Of a DNA stretch of 64,000 nucleotides, positions 16,558-24,236 are shown piece after piece. The position numbers and the translations under genes were made by a program. Within the stretch, counting starts at the first letter, position 1, and each line of letters opens with the position of its first letter. Origin of the DNA: G963666895 sp963666895 (GTDB taxonomy: Bacteria; Desulfobacterota; Desulfovibrionia; Desulfovibrionales; Desulfovibrionaceae); NCBI GenBank assembly GCA_963666895.2, contig CAXXNS010000016.1, positions 386,618 to 450,617 of the forward strand, in the 5' to 3' direction. The notes under the pieces were generated by a model. It was not told the DNA's origin and searched no databases. It was given only the letters and a program-made list of their open reading frames with translations.

Positions 16558-18075
16558 TTAATCGGTTGGAAACATCATCTGATCAACGAATACTTCCTGA
16601 AACCTAGCATTGCCGCTTAAGGCGACATGTTCGCAACGTTTCAAAATATCAGTATAATCCGATTTATCGCCTGCATCTGAAAATAAAGACATTTTAGCGC
16701 CGATTAAAGCCGTATTCCCGGCAGGAACCACTTTATCAGGAGAGCAGCCAAATAAGCCGATACGGGAAGCGCTGAGACTGTTTATAGTATTGCCAAACGC
16801 TCCGGCGAGGTATAGATGATCTATATCATCAATAGTAAGATCAAGTTGTTCAATGAGAATCACCAATCCCGCCGCGATGGCGCCTTTAGCTAATTGCAGT
16901 TCACGTACATCCTTTTGAGTTAAAGAGACAGGCAACTGAAGAACTATTGATTTTTCGCCATTAGTAAACCGGCCATAATCATCAATCATGCCATTCTCGA
17001 GACAGGCGGAAACGGCGTCGACTAAACCACTGCCGCATATTCCAATGGGCGCCGTATGTCCTATCACCTTGCATTTCAGCGAATCGCCTACTGGATTCAC
17101 TTGATAAATAGCGCCGGTTGAGGCGCGCATGCCTTTGGATATACGCCCCCCCTCAAAAGCCGGTCCAGCAGCGGTTGAAGCGCAGAGAATGCGATCCTGG
17201 TTTCCGACAATAATCTCGCCATTAGTGCCTAAATCAATGAGAGCAGTTATTTGACTTTTATGCGCCATGTCAACCGCCATGATGCCAGCGAGTAAATCGC
17301 TGCCCACAAATCCACCGATGCTGGGTAGAAAACGGATATCCGTATTGGACGATAAATCCCACCCCAGGTCATCCGGCGAGAATCGCATTAATCCATCATT
17401 TACCGGTTCGAAGGGAAATACTGATAAGGGAGCAATATCAATACCGCAAAAGAGATGATGCATAGCGGTATTTCCGACAATTGAAATGATAGCGACCTCG
17501 CTCATATCGATTGCACTGGATTCAATAATATCGCGGATAATCCCATAAATTGATTGCCGGAGCAAACGGCATAATTGCTGTTGCCCATCATCAGAGAGAG
17601 CATACTCGATGCGCGTCATCAAGTCGCTTCCATATTGAGCTTGCGGATTCAATGCGGTGCGCACGCCCTGAATAGCGCCAGTGCGCCGATCAACCAACTG
17701 AACGACGAGGGTTGTCGTACCCAGATCGACGGCGATTCCATAACCATCACAGGGAGTGAAATCAAAGGTCGACTCATCTGCCAGAATAGGCGTTTGCCAC
17801 TGCGCCAATTCAAAGGTAAGGTCGCTATCGGCATTTAAGCGGCAAGCCAGCCTCCAGCCAGCCTGGAGTTCTGTTTCACTTAAAGCCTTTTGTTGTTCGA
17901 GAGTAACCGGAGCATGACCCTCAATAATCTTAACGCGGCACCCCCGGCAACTGCCATGGCCGCCGCATGGAAATTCAACGCCAAAATCGAACAAAACGTC
18001 TTGAAGAGGCGCGCCTTGTTCTACATGTAGAGTTTTTCCAAGAGGATGTAATGTTATGCGAACAGGATTTTTCAT
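16558..18075 (-). CDS. Corrinoid-activating protein: 2Fe-2S ferredoxin plus ASKHA domain (RACo/DUF4445)
   Basis: This 505-residue protein has an N-terminal 2Fe-2S ferredoxin domain with Cys37, Cys43, Cys46 and Cys78 (PCGGHGSCRGC, then LACRL). An ASKHA ATPase domain of the DUF4445 type follows, beginning AVDLGTTTLVV at about residue 115. Family members (RACo/AcsV, RamA-like) use ATP to reduce inactive Co(II) corrinoid to Co(I) so that it can take up a methyl group again. It is shorter than RACo (about 630), mainly because the linker between ferredoxin and ASKHA is compact. Placement beside a corrinoid protein and two methyltransferases strongly supports reactivation of the protein at 20902-21537. 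A strong hairpin precedes its start. Confidence 0.88.
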   Translation of the reverse strand: MKNPVRITLHPLGKTLHVEQGAPLQDVLFDFGVEFPCGGHGSCRGCRVKIIEGHAPVTLEQQKALSETELQAGWRLACRLNADSDLTFELAQWQTPILADESTFDFTPCDGYGIAVDLGTTTLVVQLVDRRTGAIQGVRTALNPQAQYGSDLMTRIEYALSDDGQQQLCRLLRQSIYGIIRDIIESSAIDMSEVAIISIVGNTAMHHLFCGIDIAPLSVFPFEPVNDGLMRFSPDDLGWDLSSNTDIRFLPSIGGFVGSDLLAGIMAVDMAHKSQITALIDLGTNGEIIVGNQDRILCASTAAGPAFEGGRISKGMRASTGAIYQVNPVGDSLKCKVIGHTAPIGICGSGLVDAVSACLENGMIDDYGRFTNGEKSIVLQLPVSLTQKDVRELQLAKGAIAAGLVILIEQLDLTIDDIDHLYLAGAFGNTINSLSASRIGLFGCSPDKVVPAGNTALIGAKMSLFSDAGDKSDYTDILKRCEHVALSGNARFQEVFVDQMMFPTD

Positions 18076-18094
18076 GATGGGGCGACTCTCTCTG

Positions 18095-18116
18095 CTGAGG
18101 AGCGAGCGCTCCTCAG
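18095..18116 (-). promoter_or_regulatory. GC-rich hairpin just upstream of the corrinoid-activation gene
   Basis: CTGAGGAGCG pairs with CGCTCCTCAG across a 2-nt spacer (10-bp perfect arms). It lies 20 nt upstream of the 18075 start and about 20 bp after the UroD-family stop. No T-run follows, so it is more likely a processing or attenuation element that lowers expression of the activator relative to the upstream genes. It also buries a GAGGAG that could otherwise be mistaken for a ribosome site. Confidence 0.5.
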
Positions 18117-18136
18117 TAACTCGAATAATTCAAATA

Positions 18137-19171
18137 TTATAGCGCGGCTTCAAAATCTCCCGGTTTGTGGGAATGGGCGTAGTGCGTCATGGCCATAACG
18201 TTTTCATTAGGCGTTCCCTTGGGAACCTCGCAACCTGCTCCAATTATGTAACGATGACCTGACTGACGATGACACTCAGCGATGCCGGAGTGAACGGATT
18301 CTACTGACCCGTTTTTTAATATTTCTACAGGATCGATATTGCCCAGCAGTACTTGATCCGGCCCCATGACCTGACGCGCCTGATCCATGGGATTCATCCA
18401 GTCAAGATCAACAATAGCGCAACCCAGTTGCCCCATTCCTTCATAATGCTTCTTGGTCTTGCCGCAGATATGAAGCCTGACCAAACCTCCCATCTGGTGG
18501 ATGCCATCAACCAGGCGCTTCTCTTCGGGAAAAACAAAATCTTTATAGACAGATGGGCCAACCAGGGATGCAGCGGCGTCGCCAACGCCGATAATATCCG
18601 CTCCGGCTTCTATTTGGGCGCGGGCGAATTCTAAAGCCATATCAATCACAAAAGAGAATAATTGCTTAACGAAATCTGGATCATCAATAAAGTCCATCAT
18701 CAGAGTATTGATGCCGCGTAGGTCAGAACCTTCAGCGCATGGACCTTCCACCCAGCCTTCAATCAGTTTTTGATCTCCAACGCGTTCCTTCAACAAGGCT
18801 ACGCCTTTGATGCGATCAAGCATTCTTCCATTGCTGGTTAAATCGGGCGTCTTAAGAGAAGCCAGTTTGGTCTTGTCGGCTAATAAGGCGTTCTGTTCAT
18901 CAATCGCGGGCGGTTGATCCTCGAAATACCTGATATCAGCGCCTAAATCGGCAGCTTCACGGGCCGGATCGGATATGACTGACACATAGTCGAAATCAAA
19001 TTTTTCAGCAGTCTGGATTTGCGCTTCAGCCAAGACGCGATAATCTTTGGCGTATTCACCATATTTAACGCCAATCTGATCGGCAGCGAACATCATGGTT
19101 ATCGGCATAAGCGGCAGCCTGTCAACCAGCTGGTTATTGATCATTGCGAGAACACGTTCCCGTCCATTCAT
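18137..19171 (-). CDS. Uroporphyrinogen decarboxylase-family corrinoid methyltransferase (MtaA/CmuA type)
   Basis: This 344-residue UroD-fold protein has the zinc site of the MtaA/MtbA/CmuA branch: His234 and Cys236 (RLHICG) and Cys314 (GAGCEVP). That pattern marks methyltransferases acting on methylcorrinoid proteins rather than true haem-pathway UroD. In other organisms such proteins either move methyl from a methylated substrate to a corrinoid protein or from the corrinoid protein to a thiol. With no MttB-, MtaB- or MtmB-type enzyme nearby, this gene is the best candidate for the substrate-demethylating step; the substrate is unknown. It overlaps the DUF1638 gene by 4 bp (ATGA). Confidence 0.85.
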   Translation of the reverse strand: MNGRERVLAMINNQLVDRLPLMPITMMFAADQIGVKYGEYAKDYRVLAEAQIQTAEKFDFDYVSVISDPAREAADLGADIRYFEDQPPAIDEQNALLADKTKLASLKTPDLTSNGRMLDRIKGVALLKERVGDQKLIEGWVEGPCAEGSDLRGINTLMMDFIDDPDFVKQLFSFVIDMALEFARAQIEAGADIIGVGDAAASLVGPSVYKDFVFPEEKRLVDGIHQMGGLVRLHICGKTKKHYEGMGQLGCAIVDLDWMNPMDQARQVMGPDQVLLGNIDPVEILKNGSVESVHSGIAECHRQSGHRYIIGAGCEVPKGTPNENVMAMTHYAHSHKPGDFEAAL

Positions 19172-19938
19172 TGTTTTATCCTCTCTGTGGATATGATGAA
19201 TTTATCATCGTAACAGGCCGTCACTTGATATCCCGGCGGTACAACCAGAAACTCATCATCGTTCCAAACGCCATTAACCAGACGATGCATTAAACTCATA
19301 TCACCTTGCATCTTTTCAAATTCTAAATTAGTTTCCCGCGCTTTGTCGCGGGCGGTGTTTTCGAAGCGGCTGTCAGGCTCAAGGCCCATTTCAATAAAAG
19401 TGTATTTTGTATAATTACGGGTAAGGTCACCTAATTGCTCGAAGAGATATTGCGCATTCTCTTCGCCATATTTTTCCGTCAATTCCGCCAGGGATTGCCC
19501 GAATCCATATTGCGTGGGGATGGAAATCTGTTGTAATTCGCCATCATTGTTTTCGCCGCGTTCCAGCCATCCAGTGGTTAAATAGTAGGCGCCGGGATTG
19601 GCGTCGAAATATCTGCGGTAGCGTTCTTTGCCTCCCAGGAAAAGCGAGATGCAATCATGGGCGCGGGGGATGACAAGGGGAATTTCGGTCGCCTGCAATC
19701 CCACCAGCCCGTTGTTGCATAATCCATAACCAAACAGGATGGCGTCATACCTTGATTGATCGACGCCATCCAAGGCTTGTTGAAGTTTAGCCAACATTTT
19801 CGGGGCGCCGATATCATGGAGACCTTTGGAGAAGAATTCGATATCTATTTTATGAGGTGAACGGGAGATTGCCGCACACATTTCGCGGTAAAAAATCTCG
19901 CAACTAATCAGTTTAAGTTTTTTGGATTCGCTTCGCAT
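19168..19938 (-). CDS. DUF1638 protein
   Basis: This 256-residue soluble protein begins with a short strand, KLKLISCEIFYREMC, followed by the block FGYGLCNNGLVGL, then IPRAHDCISLFLGG and YYLTTGWLERG. These Cys/His-containing segments (LCNNG, RAHDC) are characteristic of DUF1638, a family found in methanogens and in bacteria with corrinoid methyltransferases. No enzymatic function is established. The conserved Cys and His could bind a metal or a cofactor. It is translationally coupled to the UroD-type methyltransferase (4-bp overlap), and the two may act as one functional unit. GGAGAA precedes the start at 19938. Confidence 0.8.
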   Translation of the reverse strand: MRSESKKLKLISCEIFYREMCAAISRSPHKIDIEFFSKGLHDIGAPKMLAKLQQALDGVDQSRYDAILFGYGLCNNGLVGLQATEIPLVIPRAHDCISLFLGGKERYRRYFDANPGAYYLTTGWLERGENNDGELQQISIPTQYGFGQSLAELTEKYGEENAQYLFEQLGDLTRNYTKYTFIEMGLEPDSRFENTARDKARETNLEFEKMQGDMSLMHRLVNGVWNDDEFLVVPPGYQVTACYDDKFIISTERIKQ

Positions 19939-19971
19939 TCAATAAGGATTCTCCATGATTTATGGCAATAA

Positions 19972-20844
19972 TCACTCCGAGAGAGATTGAGCAACCGCCT
20001 GGATAAAATTGGGATTAGTTCCACAACACCCACCAATAAAAGAAGCCCCCGCTTCAAGCAATTGAGGGATATATGAAGCGAATTCCTGTGGAGTGGTTTG
20101 ATAGACAACCTTACCATCAATCACTTCTGGAATTCCCGCATTGGCTTTGATCCAGATAGGGCGGTCGCAGGCAGCGGCGAGCCGTTGGCAAATGGGGATG
20201 AATCCAGAAATCCCCTGCCCGCAATTCGTTCCAACCACATCGGCGCCCGCTTCAGCAATGGCTTGCGCCGCTTGTTCGGGAGTTGTTCCCATCATGGTGC
20301 GGTCTTTATTTTTACCAGTGTCGAAAACCATGCAGCCAACCACCGGCAAACCTGTTTCACAGGCTGCCTTAACAGCTATGACAGCTTCAGCCGGATCAGA
20401 CATAGTCTCAATAACAAGGCCATCCGCTCCACCTGCGGCAAGGGCTTGGGCTTGTTCCTGAAAGACGGATAAGAGTTCTTCTTCGGTAGTTTGGCCCATC
20501 AGCAGCATTTTGCCGGAAGGCCCCATAGATGCAAATACCTTGGCTTGATCGCCGGCGGCGCGCTTAGAAATTTCAGCGCCAAGGCGGTTGATCTCGGCGG
20601 TTTTTTCACTTAATCCATGCCCATTCAACATCAAGCGGCTTGCGCCAAAAGTATTTGTCAAAACAATGCGGCTGCCCGCTTCGACATACGCACGAGCGAC
20701 CGATTCAACTTCCTCCGGATGAGAAAGGTTCCAACTATCGGGACATTCGCCGGGTTGCAAACCGCGCGACTGGAGTTCCGTACCCCATGCGCCATCAGTA
20801 ATAACGGGTTTTGTATTTAGTAATGCCTGGATGACGGGATTCAT
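19972..20844 (-). CDS. Homocysteine S-methyltransferase family protein
   Basis: This 290-residue TIM barrel carries the three zinc-binding cysteines of the family: Cys208 (GTNCGQG) and Cys273-Cys274 (GGCCGTNP). It resembles the N-terminal homocysteine module of MetH or MtgA-like stand-alone enzymes. It would make methionine from homocysteine with a methyl group taken from a donor, here plausibly the methylcorrinoid protein encoded 57 bp upstream in transcript order. AAGGA lies 8 nt before the start. No MetH folate-binding, cobalamin or activation domains are attached; the separate genes of this cluster could supply an equivalent set. Confidence 0.88.
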   Translation of the reverse strand: MNPVIQALLNTKPVITDGAWGTELQSRGLQPGECPDSWNLSHPEEVESVARAYVEAGSRIVLTNTFGASRLMLNGHGLSEKTAEINRLGAEISKRAAGDQAKVFASMGPSGKMLLMGQTTEEELLSVFQEQAQALAAGGADGLVIETMSDPAEAVIAVKAACETGLPVVGCMVFDTGKNKDRTMMGTTPEQAAQAIAEAGADVVGTNCGQGISGFIPICQRLAAACDRPIWIKANAGIPEVIDGKVVYQTTPQEFASYIPQLLEAGASFIGGCCGTNPNFIQAVAQSLSE

Positions 20845-20901
20845 AACGAAATCCTTTATATGATCAAAATAAAACCAGTGGATAAATGCTTTAACAATCC
20901 A

Positions 20902-21537
20902 TTAATTAACCGATAATTGCCTGGCAAGGGTAACCGCCGTCCGGGCATTATCACCATAGAAATCAGCGCCGATTTCATCGGCGAAATCTTGAGTTATGGG
21001 CGCTCCACCGATGAGAACCTTTACTTGATCCCTGACGCCAGCGGCTTTTAGATCTTCTATAATGGTTTTCATGGCGGGCATAGTCGTAGTTAATAAGGTC
21101 GAAAGACATATAAGATTAACATGTTTTTCATTAATTGCATCGACGAATTTGTCGCTTGAAACATCCACGCCCAGATCGTAGACTTCAAATCCGCCGCCCT
21201 CAAGCATGGAGCAAACCAGATTTTTACCAATATCGTGCAAATCTCCTTTTACAGTGCCAATAGCGACGCGTCCAGCTGGTTCAGCGCCTGTTTCAACCAA
21301 TTTGGGACGAATAAGCACTAAAGATTTTTGCATCGCTCGCGCTGATAAAAGCAGTTCGGGAATAAAATATTCTTCTTCCTCGAAACGTTTGCCAACTTCA
21401 TCCATTGCTGGAACCATATATTCTGTCACCAGTTCAAGGGGATCTATATTGGCAGCTAATGCTTCTTCGGTAATAGAGACGGATATTTTATCGTTGCCAG
21501 TTAGAATTGAATCGTATAGTTGGCTGAGATCGGGCAT
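20902..21537 (-). CDS. Corrinoid (cobalamin-binding) methyl-carrier protein
   Basis: This 211-residue two-domain protein has an N-terminal helical cap (about residues 1-88, MVPAMDEVGKRFEEEEYFIPELL). A Rossmann-like B12-binding domain with KGDLHDIGKN at 98-106 follows, in which His101 is the lower cobalt ligand (DxHxxG). It matches MttC/MtbC/MtaC proteins and MetH B12 modules in size and order. It accepts a methyl group on Co(I) and hands it to the next methyltransferase. It is the first gene of the minus-strand run ending at fhs. The 472 bp upstream should hold the promoter; I see no cobalamin or SAM riboswitch motif there. Confidence 0.92.
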   Translation of the reverse strand: MPDLSQLYDSILTGNDKISVSITEEALAANIDPLELVTEYMVPAMDEVGKRFEEEEYFIPELLLSARAMQKSLVLIRPKLVETGAEPAGRVAIGTVKGDLHDIGKNLVCSMLEGGGFEVYDLGVDVSSDKFVDAINEKHVNLICLSTLLTTTMPAMKTIIEDLKAAGVRDQVKVLIGGAPITQDFADEIGADFYGDNARTAVTLARQLSVN

Positions 21538-22009
21538 CTTTTTTCTCCCTAAAACATATATTGTATAATTACCATACCTGAGTATGTTAAAAACCTACTA
21601 ATTTTACATATAAAATCCTACTCTACAATGACTTACAAAAACATTTCCTGTTACCCTCTTCAAAATGATCCCAATTTTTAACTATTTTGAGAACGAAAAG
21701 AGATTAAATACAAAAATCATAACAATAATAACGTACACGAAGGCTGAATCGATGTCCAGCGCCGTTTAGGCATATATATATTCATAAGGTAATCAACAAT
21801 ATAGTCAAATTCTTCAAACATAAAGTCAACTTGTCCAGTTATAAATAAAATAAATTTCCTATACACGTTTTAAATTAAAGACGTATACTATAACAAAGGA
21901 TACGATATATATCATATTCAGTATATGGAGTATAAAAATCTGGTTTAATTAGATCAAGTCTCAAAAATATTTTCGTTTAATATGCCAATCACTCCAGGAG
22001 GAAAGATTG
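21538..22009 (+). other. AT-rich divergent intergenic region
   Basis: This 472-bp AT-rich stretch lies between the corrinoid cluster (minus) and the HPt gene (plus). It should contain the promoters of both. I see no gene, no riboswitch core and no long repeat. The only sharp signal is AGGAGG at 21996-22001, which fixes the HPt start. Confidence 0.6.
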
Positions 22010-22369
22010 ATGAAAGACGAAGTAAATATCGATAAAGATCAAATGATTAGATTATATGATATCGGCGGTTCAACTTTAGTATTAAAAATGATTGGTTTAT
22101 TCTTCGAAAACATACCTTCCCGGATCGAAGAGATCAAAAATGGTGAAGAAAAGAACGATTGGGATGCTGTATTCAGAGCAGTCCATTCATTAAAATCAAG
22201 TGCAGGAAACTTTGGCGCGCACAATCTTTTTGGGCTTTGCTCTCAAATTGAGAATTTAATCCGCGAAGAAAAAATCGAAGGCGTTTCTCCCGCGCTTCGT
22301 GAACTTGAAGAATCACTAGATCATGTTCGGAACGATCTAAGCATAGAGCAGGAAAGGCTTATTAAATGA
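22010..22369 (+). CDS. Histidine phosphotransfer (HPt) domain protein
   Basis: This 119-residue helical protein has the HPt signature AVHSLKSSAGNFGA, with His59 as the phospho-accepting residue. I place the start at ATG 22010 because AGGAGG lies 8 nt upstream; the frame can be extended by a TTG codon, which is not needed. A single-domain HPt relays phosphate between a hybrid kinase and a receiver. Its stop overlaps the receiver start by 4 bp (ATGA), so the pair is made together. No kinase with a receiver domain is encoded nearby; the histidine kinase at 48574 is far away and lacks a receiver. Confidence 0.9.
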   Translation: MKDEVNIDKDQMIRLYDIGGSTLVLKMIGLFFENIPSRIEEIKNGEEKNDWDAVFRAVHSLKSSAGNFGAHNLFGLCSQIENLIREEKIEGVSPALRELEESLDHVRNDLSIEQERLIK

Positions 22370-22728
22370 AAAGAATAGCTGTCGTGGAAGATAATCCCGA
22401 TAACCGTCTGTTGTTGCAGGCTATTCTTGAGGATAGTTACGAGGTTATCGAATATAAAGATGGGATCGAAGCGCTTAAAGGATTAAAAGGTGATAAACCA
22501 GATTTGATACTTATGGATATCTCTTTACCGGAAATGGATGGGACGGAAGTTCTAGAAAATCTTCGCGCCGACGACAACCTTAAAGACTTACCTGTTATAG
22601 CTTTAACGGCGCATGCAATGTCTGGCGACCGTGAAAGATTCTTAAAGGCCGGATTTGACGATTATTTAACTAAACCCATATTAGACGAAAACGATCTGAT
22701 TAATGTTATAGAAAAATGGTTGAAATAA
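22366..22728 (+). CDS. Single-domain response regulator (CheY-like receiver)
   Basis: This 120-residue protein is a complete receiver domain with no output domain. The acidic pair lies in VVEDN (residues 7-9), the phosphorylation site is Asp51 (LILMDISLPEMDG), the switch residue is Thr in ALTAHAM, and the conserved Lys is in LTKPI. It matches the DivK/CheY-like type. It overlaps the HPt gene by 4 bp, which strongly suggests that it exchanges phosphate with that HPt protein. The output partner must be another protein, and none is visible in the window. Confidence 0.93.
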   Translation: MKRIAVVEDNPDNRLLLQAILEDSYEVIEYKDGIEALKGLKGDKPDLILMDISLPEMDGTEVLENLRADDNLKDLPVIALTAHAMSGDRERFLKAGFDDYLTKPILDENDLINVIEKWLK

Positions 22729-22764
22729 AGAAGAATTAAGGTTTTCTTGAGAAGAACAGGAATA

Positions 22765-22853
22765 CGGAGGAGGAGGGATTCGAACCCTCGAAGCCTTTAC
22801 GGGGCTTACACGATTTCCAGTCGTGCTCCTTAAGCCAACTCGGACACTCCTCC
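22765..22853 (-). tRNA. tRNA-Ser (anticodon GGA)
   Basis: On the minus strand, GGAGGAG (22853-22847) pairs with CTCCTCC (22772-22766) as a 7-bp acceptor stem, with G73 as the discriminator base. The anticodon stem CACGA/TCGTG encloses CTGGAAA, giving anticodon GGA at 22818-22816. The T arm is GAGGG-TTCGAAT-CCCTC. A long variable arm (CCCCG..AAAGGCTTC region) fits a class II serine tRNA, which reads UCC and UCU. CCA is not encoded. It is a lone tRNA gene, not part of a cluster. Confidence 0.97.
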
Positions 22854-22913
22854 CTGTTTTATGCAATGCAGATTTTAGCCGAATCCCTCTTCTATTGTAG
22901 GGTTACAAAAATC

Positions 22914-22942
22914 TTTATGTTTTATTTTAGAGCGATTGTTAA
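22914..22942 (-). promoter_or_regulatory. Candidate promoter of tRNA-Ser
   Basis: Reading the minus strand, TTAACA (22942-22937) is followed 17 bp later by CATAAA (22919-22914). The expected start lies about 50 nt before the mature tRNA end. The spacer begins with ATCGCTCTA, a motif that recurs in other intergenic regions of the window. Confidence 0.4.
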
Positions 22943-22984
22943 AATAAAACCCCTGAAAAAGTCATTTTCAAAATTCTGCGCTAT

Positions 22985-23021
22985 TAAAAAACCACCTCTA
23001 CCATAAGTGAATAGAGGTGGT
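22985..23021 (-). terminator. Rho-independent terminator of the Zn dehydrogenase gene
   Basis: CCACCTCTA (22992-23000) pairs with TAGAGGTGG (23012-23020) across an 11-nt loop. On the minus strand the hairpin is followed by TTTTTTAATAG. It lies 30 bp after the stop of the dehydrogenase gene, so it ends the minus-strand transcript. Confidence 0.88.
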
Positions 23022-23051
23022 TATATGTATCAAGATATTATAAACAACGTA

Positions 23052-24125
23052 TTACGGTTTAATAACAACCTTCATCGGCTCGCCTTTTTGCTCTTTTACA
23101 TTGGCTAGTCCCTCAATGAGGTTTTCCAGAGCAAAATCATGCGAACGAATATGATCCAGTTTAACCAGACCATTGGCGATAGCTTGCAATGCAGTTGGCC
23201 AGGTATATGGCGCTAACCATGAGAAGCGGATAGTTTTATCCCAGAAAATTGACTGCAATGCAGGAATTCTGACCACTGCGTCATCTGCAGGCAGCCCAAA
23301 GTATACAATTCGCGCCCTGCGTCCCGTCACCTCAAAAGCCTGCTCCATAGCGGGAACAGCGCCGGTAGCGCAGATACAGGCGTCAGCGAACTTACCGCTG
23401 GTCAGTTCTTCGACTGTTTTCTTGAGGTTAGCAGTATAATTGGGCGAGTCTTGATTGGCGACATTGTAAACCATGTCAGCCCCAAGTTTCTTGGCAATAT
23501 CCAGGCGGTAATCAACTGTGTCAACCACCAGAACTTTTCCCGCGCCGCTGGATTTGGCCAATTGCATCATCATGGAGCCAATAGCGCCAGCGCCAAATAC
23601 TATAGCGAAATCACCCAGATGAATATCCATTTTTGATACGCCGTATGTAGCGCAGGCCAGCGGTTCAGTCAGAGCGGCCTCTTCATAACTGACGCCTTCG
23701 GGAATCATATGAACGCCGGTGTAATGCGATAGGCAGTATTCCGCAAATCCACCATTACTGGAGACGCCTAAAACCTCTTTCTTTTCGCAGAGATTGGGCA
23801 TAGCGCGTTTGCATACTTCACAAGCATTGCAATACTGCACCGGATCAAGAACCACGCGGTCGCCTTTATTGAATAATCCTAGTTTTTCAGGTATTGAACC
23901 GACATCAACCACTTCGCCGGAAAATTCATGTCCCAGAATCAACGGGCCTTTCCCATCAGAAGTTTCGAGCGAACTCATACCATAATAATAAGCAACGTCT
24001 GATCCACAGATGCCACAGGCTTTAACTTTGACAAGAATCTGATCATCCCCCACTACGGGAACATCGACGCTTTTCAACTCCATCTTTTCTGGTTCGTAAA
24101 AAACTTGCGCGGCCATTGTAGCCAT
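23052..24125 (-). CDS. Zinc-dependent alcohol/polyol dehydrogenase (MDR family)
   Basis: This 357-residue enzyme of the medium-chain dehydrogenase family carries the catalytic zinc ligands Cys37 (CGICGSD) and His66-Glu67 (GHEFSGEV). It also has the four structural-zinc cysteines in YCNACEVCKRAMPNLC. The NAD-binding motif is FGAGAIGSMM. It is most like sorbitol/threonine/galactitol dehydrogenases, so it probably oxidises a secondary hydroxyl of a sugar alcohol or hydroxy acid. The start is supported by GGGAGAA 7 nt upstream. The preceding gene on the same strand is a sugar isomerase/epimerase-like TIM barrel 111 bp away, so a shared sugar or polyol pathway is plausible. Confidence 0.88.
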   Translation of the reverse strand: MATMAAQVFYEPEKMELKSVDVPVVGDDQILVKVKACGICGSDVAYYYGMSSLETSDGKGPLILGHEFSGEVVDVGSIPEKLGLFNKGDRVVLDPVQYCNACEVCKRAMPNLCEKKEVLGVSSNGGFAEYCLSHYTGVHMIPEGVSYEEAALTEPLACATYGVSKMDIHLGDFAIVFGAGAIGSMMMQLAKSSGAGKVLVVDTVDYRLDIAKKLGADMVYNVANQDSPNYTANLKKTVEELTSGKFADACICATGAVPAMEQAFEVTGRRARIVYFGLPADDAVVRIPALQSIFWDKTIRFSWLAPYTWPTALQAIANGLVKLDHIRSHDFALENLIEGLANVKEQKGEPMKVVIKP

Positions 24126-24236
24126 AATTTATTCTCCCTATATCCGAAAATGCTTCGTTTTCTGTTGGCGAATCCTGTATTTCTTTTGCAATAAGGTTCG
24201 CTTAAAATCATATTATCAAGTCAATTGCGTTCCTGA

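Noticed and set aside
21538..22009. Cobalamin or SAM riboswitch upstream of the corrinoid gene
   Set aside because: No B12-box or SAM-I core could be recognised in this AT-rich region.
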